Assembly (NCBI RefSeq): GCF_004116725.1
Contig: NZ_PDKG01000009.1
Location: forward strand, 1 to 64,000
From: Arcobacter sp. CECT 8986
GTDB taxonomy: Bacteria; Campylobacterota; Campylobacteria; Campylobacterales; Arcobacteraceae
Direction: 5' to 3'
DNA: 64,000 nucleotides
In this document: one piece after another, positions 1 to 8,003 of the stretch
Position numbering within the stretch: position 1 is the first letter of the stretch
Layout: each line of letters starts with the position of its first letter
Made by a program: the position numbers and the translations under genes
Notes under the pieces: model-generated
Database searches by the model: none
The model's input: only the letters and a program-made list of their open reading frames with translations
Told to the model about the DNA's origin: nothing

Positions 1-115
1 AGTTTTCACTAGCAATCATTTCTAAATGTTTAGTTTGTCTTTCAAGTTCATTTTCAATTATTGAAAATACTTCATTATCTGCTTCTTTTAACTTTGCACT
101 TGTTATGTAACTCAT
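1..115 (-). CDS. glyA: Serine hydroxymethyltransferase, N-terminal fragment
   Basis: Only the first 38 codons are inside the window; the gene runs off the left edge. The start ATG (complement of 113-115) is preceded by a strong AAGGAG site. The visible protein begins [17 protein letters not shown] and continues with [13 protein letters not shown], the N-terminus of GlyA, which converts serine and tetrahydrofolate to glycine and methylene-tetrahydrofolate. The PLP lysine and the rest of the enzyme are outside. It lies 94 bases downstream of ccoG on the same strand, with no clear terminator between. Confidence 0.88.
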   Translation of the reverse strand, partial: MSYITSAKLKEADNEVFSIIENELERQTKHLEMIASEN

Positions 116-209
116 ACTTCTTCTCCTTAGTACTTACTTCTTATTAAATTTCAAAATTTATGGAAGTATAACAAAATTATTTTTTTAGAACAACCCAGAT
201 ATTGCTAAA

Positions 210-1556
210 TTATTTAAATGCATCATTTCTAGGGTAAATAAATGATAAATATTGCTCTTTATAGACTTTTTGTGGGCTTTGCTTAGCATACATTACTATT
301 TTTACTTTTATTGGAGTTGTTTTTAAATCAGATAAAAATAGCCTCTTTTTTGTTTTTAGAATCAATACTTTTTTTACTCTTTGGTTTGGTTTTAGGTTAA
401 ATGCTTTAAATCTTACAATTTCAAATGTTTTATTATCTTCTAGTTTTAAATCAAAAGTATAGTTACTATTTGATCTATTTTGTACTGTTAAAATATAGTT
501 GTTTGTCACAAACTCTTTGTTTTTTATTTCATATAGATTTGTTGTTTTGTTTACATTTAAAAGGAAGTGCTCTTTTTTTGATGCAGATATTACTAATAAA
601 ACTACACTAAGTAAAATGCACAGATAATACATAATATTTTTAAAAGTAAAGTGTTTACTCTTTTTATTTTTTATTACACTGTTTGTACTTCCCCAATCAA
701 CTAAAGTTTTTTTACCAAGTTTACCCATCACACTTGTACAAGCATCAACACACTCCAAGCAGTTAATACACTCAACTTGTAAGCCTTTTCTAATATCTAT
801 ATTTGTAGGACAAATTTTAACACAAGCTTCGCAAGTTGTACACTCATCTTCTTTTGTTAAATCTTTTGTTTTAAATACTACTTTTTCTTTATTTTTATAT
901 ATTTGCCCTCCTCTAGAAGTATTATAAATAGCTTGAATTGTATTATCATCATAAAGTGATGACTGAATTCTTGAATAAGGACAAACATATGTACAAAAAT
1001 GCTCTTTAGTAAATACAATATCATATACTAAAAACAAAGCAACTGTTAATATGAACATATACATAAAAACATGTTCATTTGGATTTTGTAAATATATAAA
1101 AAAGTCTTTTGGTGGAATAAAATACCACATAAAATTTGATGCAATAATAAGTGAAAGAATTGAAAAAAGTCCAATTGAAAGTATCTTTTTTATTTTATTT
1201 TCAATTGTTGAATAGTTGATATTTTTTTGTTTATTTGATATTTTTCTTAGATTAAATATTTTTGATTCTATTAAATCTCTATATATTACTCTAAAAATTG
1301 TTTGTGGACATGCCCAACCACACCACACTCTTCCTGCTATTGAAGTCATAGCAAATATACCAATAAAAAGAATTATAAGTAAAAAAGGCATTATGTAAAG
1401 TTCTTGCATCTCAAATGCTAAACCCAAAAAATGAAACTGCATTTTATCAAATGATAGTAATAAAATTTGATTACCATTTATCGTAAAAAAAGGTAAACAA
1501 AAAGTGAAAATTGTAATTGCAAAGAAGTTAATATATCTTTTTTTTGCATAAGTCAT
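210..1556 (-). CDS. ccoG: Cytochrome cbb3 oxidase accessory protein CcoG (polyferredoxin)
   Basis: A 448-residue inner-membrane Fe-S protein for cbb3-type cytochrome oxidase assembly; in studied bacteria CcoG reduces Cu(II) for copper insertion. Visible features are hydrophobic segments near 12-35, 55-75, 125-145, 162-182 and 308-325, the CGWACP motif (Cys79, Cys83), FCTYVCP (Cys188, Cys192), and two CxxCxxCxxxC clusters (Cys239-249 and Cys263-273). A C-terminal immunoglobulin-like FixG domain follows. Length and order fit the family. The start has an AGGAGA site. The ccoNOP genes are not in the window. A copper-export locus lies 48 kb away in the window, but no direct link is shown. Confidence 0.93.
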   Translation of the reverse strand: MTYAKKRYINFFAITIFTFCLPFFTINGNQILLLSFDKMQFHFLGLAFEMQELYIMPFLLIILFIGIFAMTSIAGRVWCGWACPQTIFRVIYRDLIESKIFNLRKISNKQKNINYSTIENKIKKILSIGLFSILSLIIASNFMWYFIPPKDFFIYLQNPNEHVFMYMFILTVALFLVYDIVFTKEHFCTYVCPYSRIQSSLYDDNTIQAIYNTSRGGQIYKNKEKVVFKTKDLTKEDECTTCEACVKICPTNIDIRKGLQVECINCLECVDACTSVMGKLGKKTLVDWGSTNSVIKNKKSKHFTFKNIMYYLCILLSVVLLVISASKKEHFLLNVNKTTNLYEIKNKEFVTNNYILTVQNRSNSNYTFDLKLEDNKTFEIVRFKAFNLKPNQRVKKVLILKTKKRLFLSDLKTTPIKVKIVMYAKQSPQKVYKEQYLSFIYPRNDAFK

Positions 1557-1630
1557 TGTCTCTCCTAAAGTTTTGATAATAACACTTTAGTGACATTTGG
1601 TGGCAAAAAAGTAATATGAAAAAGATTTTT

Positions 1631-1658
1631 AATAAGATAGAAAAGATTCTATCTTATT
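1631..1658 (-). terminator. Hairpin at the 3' end of proA
   Basis: A perfect 12-bp inverted repeat (1631-1642 with 1647-1658, loop of 4) overlaps the proA stop codon. On the minus strand the stem ends in TTATT, so the U-tract is weak. It is the likely intrinsic terminator of proA. Confidence 0.6.
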
Positions 1659-2881
1659 TGACCATTTCCTAATACTTTGTATTTAAATGTAGTAAGGTCA
1701 TTTATACCCATAGGACCTCTTGAATGTAGTTTATTTGTAGATATTCCTACTTCTGCTCCAAGTCCAAAAGCTCCACCATCAGTGAATCTTGTACTTGCAT
1801 TTGCATATACACAAGCAGCATCAACTTCATCCAAAAATCTATTTATATTCGAATAGTTTTCACTAATAATACACTCAGAGTGACCAGAACCATGTATATT
1901 AATATGGTCAATTGCTTCGTGTATATCCGCTACTACTTTAATAGATAAAATATTAGCAAGATATTCTGTATCAAAATCCTCATCACTTGCTGGATTTACT
2001 TCTATATATTTTTGTGTTTCTTTACAACCTCTTAGTTCTGTTTGTTCATAAACAAATGCTTCTTGTAAAGGAGGTAATACATAGCTTGCAACCTCTTTAT
2101 GTACCAATAAAGTCTCCATAGAGTTACAAACTCCTGGTCTAGAGCATTTTGCATTTATACATATCTCTAAAGCTTTTTTACCATCTGCAAATTTATCTAT
2201 ATAAGTGTGACAAATTCCTTTGTCATGTTTAATTACTGGAACACTTGAGTTTTGGCTAATAAATTTGATAAGTGATTCTCCACCTCTTGGTACAATTAAA
2301 TCAACATATTTATCTTGTTTTATTAGATTTGCTACACCTTCTCTAGTAGAATCAGGTAATAATGAAATTGCTTGCTCGGGAAGTTTATTTGTTGCTAATA
2401 CATTTCTTAATATATCAGCTATTGCTTTGTTACTGTGTTGGGCTTCTTTTCCACCTTTTAATACACAAACATTTCCACTTTTAAAACATAGTGCTGCTGT
2501 GTCACTTGTAACATTTGGTCTACTTTCGTAGATTATTCCAATTACACCAATAGGTATAGAAACCTTTTGTATGTTTAAACCACTTTCAGTAACCCAACCT
2601 TCAAGAGTTCTTCCTACTGGTTCTTTTTGTGCTGCTATTTGTCTAATTGCAGCTGCCATTGCTTCAACTCTAGTACCGTCTAAAAATAATCTATCTTTTA
2701 AATCATGACTTAAATTGTTTTTTTCTGCTTCTTGCATATCTTTAGAGTTGTTATGAACTATAAAGTCACAATGCTCAATTAACGCATCAGCCATTTGATT
2801 TAAGATTTTATTTTTAACATCAGTTTTTAAAGTTGCAATCTCTCTACTAACTTTTTTGCATTCTTTTAAAAATTGTTGCAT
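1649..2881 (-). CDS. proA: Gamma-glutamyl phosphate reductase
   Basis: A 410-residue cytosolic enzyme of proline biosynthesis that reduces L-glutamyl 5-phosphate to glutamate semialdehyde with NADPH. The aldehyde-dehydrogenase fold is recognisable by GVIGIIYESRPNVT (about 112-125), VPRGGESLI (about 198-206) and the catalytic-cysteine region RPGVCNSMET with Cys252. Family length is 410-420, so the gene is intact. The start is preceded by GGAAAG. No proB is adjacent, so it appears to be a single-gene unit ended by the hairpin at 1631-1658. Confidence 0.96.
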   Translation of the reverse strand: MQQFLKECKKVSREIATLKTDVKNKILNQMADALIEHCDFIVHNNSKDMQEAEKNNLSHDLKDRLFLDGTRVEAMAAAIRQIAAQKEPVGRTLEGWVTESGLNIQKVSIPIGVIGIIYESRPNVTSDTAALCFKSGNVCVLKGGKEAQHSNKAIADILRNVLATNKLPEQAISLLPDSTREGVANLIKQDKYVDLIVPRGGESLIKFISQNSSVPVIKHDKGICHTYIDKFADGKKALEICINAKCSRPGVCNSMETLLVHKEVASYVLPPLQEAFVYEQTELRGCKETQKYIEVNPASDEDFDTEYLANILSIKVVADIHEAIDHINIHGSGHSECIISENYSNINRFLDEVDAACVYANASTRFTDGGAFGLGAEVGISTNKLHSRGPMGINDLTTFKYKVLGNGQIR

Positions 2882-2989
2882 TTTCTTTCCCTAAGCTTGA
2901 AATGAGTGCTATTTTATCGTAATTTGTGTTATATTTTAAATAAATTGAGAGTAAATGTGTAGAAATAAAAGCAGATATACTGCTTTTAT

Positions 2990-3307
2990 TTATGCTATTG
3001 AGTTTAATTTTTCAACTAAAGATTGTTTTGATGACGCACCAACAACTTGGTCTACAATTTCACCATCTTTCATAAAAATAATTGTAGGAATTGATCTAAT
3101 TCCATATTTTACTGCTAAATCTTGTTGTTCATCTGTATTTACTTTACAAATATTTGCTTTTCCTTCAAACTCTTCTCCTAATTCTTCAATAACAGGAGCT
3201 AACATTCTACAAGGTCCGCACCATGGAGCCCAAAAGTCTACTAAAGATACTCCTTCTGAAACTGTGCTATCAAAATTTTCTTGTGTTAATTCAATATATT
3301 TTCCCAT
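2990..3307 (-). CDS. trxA: Thioredoxin
   Basis: A 105-residue classic thioredoxin with the WCGPC redox site (Cys30, Cys33) and the cis-proline in SIPTIIF (Pro74). It reduces cytoplasmic protein disulfides. There is no signal peptide. AAGGAA lies upstream of the ATG. It is divergent from an HxlR-family regulator gene at 3449, and the 141-base region between them holds a candidate operator (3385-3408). No trxB is adjacent. Confidence 0.96.
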   Translation of the reverse strand: MGKYIELTQENFDSTVSEGVSLVDFWAPWCGPCRMLAPVIEELGEEFEGKANICKVNTDEQQDLAVKYGIRSIPTIIFMKDGEIVDQVVGASSKQSLVEKLNSIA

Positions 3308-3384
3308 AAATTTTTCCTTTTATTTTTTATAGGTGAAATTTTATCTATTTAGAAACTAAATGTCAAGTATGCACTTTTTAGTTT

Positions 3385-3408
3385 TATAGTAACTTTTAAG
3401 TAACTATA
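3385..3408. promoter_or_regulatory. Candidate HxlR-type operator, 24-bp imperfect palindrome
   Basis: TATAGT and ACTATA arms are separated by 12 bases whose inner part (ACTT/AAGT) is also symmetric; 10 of 12 base pairs match. It lies between divergent trxA and the HxlR gene, 40 bases before the latter's start. The same TATAGT-N12-ACTAT layout occurs before the second HxlR gene (4877-4900). Function is inferred. Confidence 0.45.
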
Positions 3409-3448
3409 CTGTATTATATCAAATAAATTAAAGAATAAAAGGCTACTT

Positions 3449-3811
3449 ATGGAGACAAATAATAAACGTTACAATTGTTTTTTTCAATTAGCAACAGATA
3501 TTATTGGGGGAAAGTGGAAAAGTATGGTTCTTTGGGCTTTAAAAAAAGATGTAAGAAGAAATGGTGAACTAAAAAGATTAATACCAAATATCTCTCAAAA
3601 AATGTTAACCCAACAATTGAGAGAGCTAGAAGATGCAGGTATTGTAGAAAGAATAGTTTATCCAGTTGTTCCACCCAAAGTTGAATATAAACTAACGACA
3701 TCTGGTGAAAAACTTATTCCTATTTTATATGATTTGCATGATTGGGGAAAAGAGTATGCACAAAACAATAACATAGACTTTGGAGATGAAGCTCACTGTG
3801 TTATTGATTAA
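3449..3811 (+). CDS. HxlR-family winged-helix transcriptional regulator
   Basis: A 120-residue DNA-binding protein. The HxlR core runs from GGKWKSMVLWAL through the recognition helix region ISQKMLTQQLRELEDAGIVERIVY and the wing PPKVEYKLT. Cys10 near the N-terminus is in the position of the redox or electrophile-sensing cysteine of YodB/HypR/QorR-type members, which control quinone or disulfide stress genes. It is transcribed away from trxA and towards the convergent MDR oxidoreductase at 3830, and is paralogous to the regulator at 4911. Likely targets are itself, trxA and/or the oxidoreductase (inference). Confidence 0.9.
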   Translation: METNNKRYNCFFQLATDIIGGKWKSMVLWALKKDVRRNGELKRLIPNISQKMLTQQLRELEDAGIVERIVYPVVPPKVEYKLTTSGEKLIPILYDLHDWGKEYAQNNNIDFGDEAHCVID

Positions 3812-3831
3812 GAAAGGAGAACTCCTTTCTT
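3810..3831. terminator. Bidirectional terminator between convergent genes
   Basis: A 10-bp perfect stem (3810-3819 with 3822-3831) overlaps the stop codons of both the HxlR gene and the convergent oxidoreductase gene. Plus-strand reading gives an A-rich left arm and a TATATTTTTA tail, so it can end transcription from the left and probably from the right. Confidence 0.7.
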
Positions 3832-4804
3832 ATATTTTTACTAAATATCTTCCTGTTGCTTTTGATGAAAGAATTTTCTCATAGGCTTCTTTTATATCAG
3901 CTAGTTCTATTTTATTAACTAACTTATTCATATTTGATATCTTATATTCATTTGCAATTTTATTCCAAATTTTCTCTTTTTTATCTAGGGCAATTTCTAC
4001 TGAATCAATACCAATTAATCTTATACCTCTTAATATAAAAGGAAATACATTTGTATTTAATTCAAATGATGATGTAAGACCACAACAAGTTGCAACACCA
4101 CTATGTTTGATTAGTTTTAAACTATGTGCTAAAAACTCTCCACCTACTGTATCAATTACTCCATCAAACTCTTCACTTAATAAAGGTCTTTTATTTTCTA
4201 TATCAAACTCATCTCTTAATACTACTTTATTTGCTCCAAGACTTTTTAGAAATTCTTCTTTATCTTTTTTACCTGTTATTGCAACAACTTCATAATTTAG
4301 TTTTGAAAGAATACTAACAGCAATACTTCCAACACCTCCTGTTGCTCCTGTAACTAAAATCTTTCCACTTTTTATTCCATTTTCTTCTAGTTCATTTACA
4401 CTAAGGGCTGCTGTTAATCCAGCAGTTCCATAAGTCATTATCTCTTCTTCTGTTAGATTGTTTGGAATTTTTATTACCCACTTTGCAGGAACTTTTACAT
4501 ATTCTTGATGACCCCCATCTGTATTCATTCCTAAGTCATATCCTGTTACTACAACTTTATCTCCTTTAGAAAAATCTTTGCTATTTGATTTTTCAATTTC
4601 TCCTGCTACATCAATTCCTGTTACATGAGGAAATACTTTTGTTACACCTGGATTTCCTATTGAACTTAGAGCATCTTTATAATTTAAAGATGAATATGAT
4701 GTTTTTATTAAAACTTCATCATTTTCAATATTTGGAATATCAATATCTTTTATTGAACTAGTAAACTTTTTATCTTCTATCTTTTCAACTACAAATGCTT
4801 TCAT
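3830..4804 (-). CDS. YhdH/AcuI-type MDR oxidoreductase (NADPH:quinone or acrylyl-CoA reductase family)
   Basis: A 324-residue zinc-free medium-chain dehydrogenase/reductase. It opens MKAFVV and has NYKDALSSIGNPG (about 41-53), FPHVTGIDVAGEI (about 58-70) and the NADP-binding loop VTGATGGVGSIAVS (about 151-164), features of the YhdH/YhfP subfamily. Biochemically studied members (AcuI) reduce acrylyl-CoA; many are annotated as quinone oxidoreductases. Its position between two HxlR regulators, a family that often senses quinones, favours a role in electrophile or quinone reduction, but the substrate cannot be read from sequence. Confidence 0.87.
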   Translation of the reverse strand: MKAFVVEKIEDKKFTSSIKDIDIPNIENDEVLIKTSYSSLNYKDALSSIGNPGVTKVFPHVTGIDVAGEIEKSNSKDFSKGDKVVVTGYDLGMNTDGGHQEYVKVPAKWVIKIPNNLTEEEIMTYGTAGLTAALSVNELEENGIKSGKILVTGATGGVGSIAVSILSKLNYEVVAITGKKDKEEFLKSLGANKVVLRDEFDIENKRPLLSEEFDGVIDTVGGEFLAHSLKLIKHSGVATCCGLTSSFELNTNVFPFILRGIRLIGIDSVEIALDKKEKIWNKIANEYKISNMNKLVNKIELADIKEAYEKILSSKATGRYLVKI

Positions 4805-4876
4805 TCAAATCCTTTACAAAATTTAAATTAGTTTAGCTAAAATAAATATATTGCGCAAGAACTTACAAATAGGATA

Positions 4877-4900
4877 TATAGTTTCAAAAAAGATACTATT
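4877..4900. promoter_or_regulatory. Candidate HxlR-type operator before the second HxlR gene
   Basis: TATAGT-N12-ACTATT, the same outer arms and spacing as 3385-3408, with 8 of 12 pairs matching. It ends 10 bases before the chosen ATG at 4911, where a bound repressor could block initiation. A second short palindrome, TTTAGCTAAA, lies at 4832-4841 between the divergent starts. Confidence 0.38.
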
Positions 4901-4910
4901 GGATAAAGTT

Positions 4911-5264
4911 ATGAATAAAGATATTGATTTAATTATAGATAATGAAGATGAAAAATGTCCAGTTGAAACTGCACTAGAAGTAATAGATGGTAAATGGAAA
5001 ATTTTAATACTTTGGTATCTAAGAAGAGATATAAAAAGATTTAGTGAACTTCAAAAATTGATGCCAAAGATTACACAAAAAATGTTATCTTCAAAACTAA
5101 AAGAGTTGGAAAGTGATGGATTAATTATTAGAAAGGTTTATCCAGTTGTTCCACCCAAAGTTGAATATAGTATGAGTGAATATGGTAAAAGTCTAAAACC
5201 TATTTTAAAGCAACTTTATTTCTGGGGAGAGGAACACAAAAGGTTGAGAAGTAAAGAGTTATAA
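4911..5264 (+). CDS. HxlR-family transcriptional regulator (second copy)
   Basis: A 117-residue winged-helix regulator with the same core as the protein at 3449 (DGKWKILILWYL, ITQKMLSSKLKELESDGLI, YPVVPPKVEY) and an N-terminal Cys16. I chose the ATG at 4911: a TTG start at 4851 is open in frame, but would add 20 residues without family support and place the candidate operator inside the gene. The gene is divergent from the MDR oxidoreductase at 3830-4804, the usual arrangement for a local regulator and its target. It shares a 34-base identical stretch with its paralogue. Confidence 0.88.
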   Translation: MNKDIDLIIDNEDEKCPVETALEVIDGKWKILILWYLRRDIKRFSELQKLMPKITQKMLSSKLKELESDGLIIRKVYPVVPPKVEYSMSEYGKSLKPILKQLYFWGEEHKRLRSKEL

Positions 5265-5273
5265 CTCTTTACT
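5250..5273. terminator. Bidirectional terminator between HxlR gene and gltX
   Basis: An 11-bp perfect stem (5250-5260 with 5263-5273) followed by TTTT on the plus strand overlaps the HxlR stop codon and sits just before the gltX stop codon. The two genes converge here with only 11 bases between them. Confidence 0.75.
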
Positions 5274-5275
5274 TT

Positions 5276-6682
5276 TTACTCTGCTGCTTCTTTATCAAAG
5301 TTTTTATCTAAAGCAGTTCTTATTCTTAGATTTACTTCATTATAACCTAAAATAGCCATAAGGTCATAAACTGAAGGTGCTTGAGTTCCACCTGTTAGAG
5401 ATATTCTAATTGGTTGGAATAGTTGAGGAAATTTTAACTCAAATTTTTCAATAAATGGTTTTGTAACTTCTTCAAAATCGCAAGCTAAATGTAGTGAATC
5501 TTTTTTCTCTTCTAATGTTTTTAAATATGTATCTAAAAATTTAGGTGTATCTTCTTTGATGAATTTTTTTACACCTTTTCTATCATATGATTCTGGTCTG
5601 TTTATAATTTTTTCAATTGCTTCTTTTAATTCAACTAGTGTTTGTGCTCTCTCTTTTGATAAATCAAGTAGCATCTCTTTTTTATCATGTCCACTAATAT
5701 GACAATCAAAAAACTCTAGCTCTTTTGCTAATCTTTCATTTGATACATTTTTAATATAGTGTGCATTTAACCATAAAAGTTTTTCTTGGTTATATGATGA
5801 TGCAGATTTATTTATGTGTGATGGATCAAATAGTTCTAACATCTCTTCCATAGAAAAAATCTCTTGGTCTTTATTTGACCAACCAAGTCTAACTAAAAAG
5901 TTTAATAATGCTTCTGGAAGAAAACCTTGAGTTTTATATTCCATAACATCCATAGCACCATCTCTTTTTGATAGTTTTTTACCTTGTGGATTGTTTATCA
6001 TTGGAACATGATAAAACTTAGGAATATCAAATCCAAGTGCTTCATAAATAATAATTTGTTTTGCTGTATTTGTTAAGTGGTCATCACCTCTAATTACATC
6101 AGTCATTCCCATTAATGCATCGTCAATTGTTACAACAAAATTATATGTAGGATTTCCATTACTTCTTGCAATAACAAAATCATCTACTTCATTACAATTA
6201 ATGTTTATGATTGATTTAATACCATCAACAAAAGTAATTTTACCTTCTAATGGAGCTTTGATTCTTACTACTGGTTCTACACCTTCTGGTGGAGTTCCTG
6301 TAAAGTCTCTATATCTTCCATCATATCTTGGAGTCTGTTTGTTAGCCATTTGCTCTTCTCTTAAAGCATCTAGCTCTTCTTTACTCATATAACAATAGTA
6401 AGCTTTACCTTCATCTAAAAGTTGTTGAATATATTTTCTGTAAATATCCATTCTTTTTGATTGGTACTCTACTTCACCATCATAATCCAAACCAACCCAA
6501 TCAAAAGCATTTATTATCGCTTTCATTGCATCTGCATTATTTCTTTGAGTATCTGTATCTTCAATTCTTAATCTAAATGTACCGTTTGTTTTTCTTGCCC
6601 ATAAATAATTATATAAAGCTGTTCTTAGTCCACCAATGTGTAAATATCCTGTTGGACTTGGCGCAAATCTTGTAACTGCCAT
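5276..6682 (-). CDS. gltX: Glutamyl-tRNA synthetase
   Basis: A 468-residue class I aminoacyl-tRNA synthetase that charges tRNA with glutamate. The HIGH-type signature is LHIGG (residues 14-18) and the KMSKS-type signature is KLSKR (236-240); the IEDTD motif and a C-terminal anticodon-binding region are present. Campylobacterota usually carry two GltX proteins, one of which in H. pylori (GltX2) charges only tRNA-Gln for the GatCAB pathway. Which type this is cannot be settled by eye; gatB is also in the window. The start codon overlaps the stop of a 33-residue ORF (TAATG), so translation is probably coupled. Confidence 0.95.
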   Translation of the reverse strand: MAVTRFAPSPTGYLHIGGLRTALYNYLWARKTNGTFRLRIEDTDTQRNNADAMKAIINAFDWVGLDYDGEVEYQSKRMDIYRKYIQQLLDEGKAYYCYMSKEELDALREEQMANKQTPRYDGRYRDFTGTPPEGVEPVVRIKAPLEGKITFVDGIKSIININCNEVDDFVIARSNGNPTYNFVVTIDDALMGMTDVIRGDDHLTNTAKQIIIYEALGFDIPKFYHVPMINNPQGKKLSKRDGAMDVMEYKTQGFLPEALLNFLVRLGWSNKDQEIFSMEEMLELFDPSHINKSASSYNQEKLLWLNAHYIKNVSNERLAKELEFFDCHISGHDKKEMLLDLSKERAQTLVELKEAIEKIINRPESYDRKGVKKFIKEDTPKFLDTYLKTLEEKKDSLHLACDFEEVTKPFIEKFELKFPQLFQPIRISLTGGTQAPSVYDLMAILGYNEVNLRIRTALDKNFDKEAAE

Positions 6683-6783
6683 TATTTGTTTTCCTTATTT
6701 TTATTACTTTTTAAAAATCCGATTGCCGCAACTACTGCAACACATGCTAAGAATACTACCATTACAATATCAAGAGTTCCCAT
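6682..6783 (-). CDS. Small single-span membrane protein between rlmN and gltX
   Basis: An ORF of 33 codons plus stop. It starts with ATG after a good AAGGAAG site, overlaps the end of rlmN by 14 bases, and its TAA overlaps the gltX ATG by one base. The protein is [20 protein letters not shown], then [13 protein letters not shown]: one hydrophobic helix (about residues 4-24) and a Lys/Asn-rich tail, predicted N-out/C-in by the positive-inside rule. I do not recognise a family. Ribosome-binding site, overlaps and composition support a real gene; function unknown. Confidence 0.65.
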   Translation of the reverse strand: MGTLDIVMVVFLACVAVVAAIGFLKSNKNKENK

Positions 6784-7840
6784 TTGCTTCCTTTTCTTTT
6801 AATTGTCCACATGCTGCTGAAATATCAAGACCTTTTGATTCTCTAATAGTACAAAGCAATCCTCTTTTAATTAAATATTCTTGGAATTTTACCATATCTT
6901 TACTTTCTGGTCTTTGATATGATGTTCCTGGATATGGATTAAAATAGATTAAATTTACTTTAGCTTTAATTCCATTTAATAGTTTTATTAATTTGTCTGC
7001 TGATTTTAAGTCATCATTTTTATTTTTTATTACTAGATATTCAAACATAACTTTTTTTCTTGTATCAACAGGAAACTTTCTAACTGCATCAATAATACTT
7101 TCAATATTGTATGCTTTATTCATTGGAATTAGTTCACTTCTTAATTCATCATCAACTGCGTGTAAAGATATAGCTAATTGAATACCTAAATCTTCATTTC
7201 CTAATTTTTCTATTTTGCTACTTATTCCAGATGTAGATACTGTTTGTCTTCTTCTACTTATTGCAAGTCCATCTAGTTCACTAAATATCTTTACTGCTTT
7301 GATAAAGTTTTTGTAGTTATCAAGTGGTTCACCCATTCCCATATAAACAATATTTAATGATTTGTTTTCTGGAATATTGTTATCTCTTTTTATATTTACT
7401 ATTTGTGAGATATATTCACCAACTGTAAGATTTCTTACAAATCCACCCTTTGCAGTAAGACAAAAAGTACACCCTACTTTACATCCAACTTGTGAAGATA
7501 TACATACAGTATATTTTTCACTTTTTTCTATTGTTCCATCTTCAGCTATTTGCTTTTTCTTCATAAGAAGTAATACAGCTTCAACTGTTAACCCATCTCT
7601 TAATTTGAATAGATATTTTATACTTCCATCAGTACTTATCTCTTTTTTTACTATTTCCATCAATTGAATATCGTAATTCTCTTTTAGGTTTTCTTTTAAG
7701 TCTTTTGGTATATTTTTCATCTCTTCAAAAGTAGAAGCATATTTTTTATAAAGCCAGTTATAAACTTGTTTTGCTCTAAAAGAAGGTTTTAGTTGTTCTT
7801 TTAATTCATCTAATGTAAAATCATATATTGATTGTTGCAT
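6770..7840 (-). CDS. rlmN: Dual-specificity 23S rRNA/tRNA adenine C2-methyltransferase RlmN
   Basis: A 356-residue radical-SAM enzyme that methylates A2503 of 23S rRNA and A37 of some tRNAs. The radical-SAM motif CKVGCTFC gives Cys120, Cys124 and Cys127. The methyl-carrying C-terminal cysteine is in the SAACGQL region (about Cys344). [14 protein letters not shown], the SAM-binding GGE-like motif, is intact. The length is normal. An AAAGG site precedes the ATG. It is the first gene of a coupled rlmN / small membrane protein / gltX unit. Confidence 0.95.
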   Translation of the reverse strand: MQQSIYDFTLDELKEQLKPSFRAKQVYNWLYKKYASTFEEMKNIPKDLKENLKENYDIQLMEIVKKEISTDGSIKYLFKLRDGLTVEAVLLLMKKKQIAEDGTIEKSEKYTVCISSQVGCKVGCTFCLTAKGGFVRNLTVGEYISQIVNIKRDNNIPENKSLNIVYMGMGEPLDNYKNFIKAVKIFSELDGLAISRRRQTVSTSGISSKIEKLGNEDLGIQLAISLHAVDDELRSELIPMNKAYNIESIIDAVRKFPVDTRKKVMFEYLVIKNKNDDLKSADKLIKLLNGIKAKVNLIYFNPYPGTSYQRPESKDMVKFQEYLIKRGLLCTIRESKGLDISAACGQLKEKEANGNS

Positions 7841-7918
7841 TAATACCTTTCTTTTCTTTAAGTTATTTAATATTATACAACTTTTCTACCCTAAATAAGC
7901 TTTTGTAAAAATTAATTT

Positions 7919-7936
7919 TTGTTTCACGTGAAACAA
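7919..7936. other. parS-like centromere site (1)
   Basis: An 18-bp perfect palindrome, TTGTTTCACGTGAAACAA. Its 14-base core GTTTCACGTGAAAC is the ParB/Spo0J target core known from Bacillus subtilis and many other bacteria. It is intergenic, between rlmN and the nucleoside phosphorylase-like gene, and is paired with a second site 46 bases away. Confidence 0.85.
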
Positions 7937-7966
7937 TGAAATGAAATGTAAGTTTTCATATCAAAA

Positions 7967-7980
7967 GTTTCACGTGAAAC
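7967..7980. other. parS-like centromere site (2)
   Basis: A second perfect copy of the 14-base palindrome GTTTCACGTGAAAC, 46 bases (start to start) from the first. The spacer is AT-rich and noncoding. Confidence 0.85.
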
Positions 7981-8003
7981 ATCGAAATAAAATAATAAAA
8001 ATA

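Noticed and set aside
4851-4910. N-terminal extension of the second HxlR gene from TTG 4851
   Set aside because: It adds 20 residues absent from the paralogue and runs over the candidate promoter/operator; ATG 4911 fits the family.
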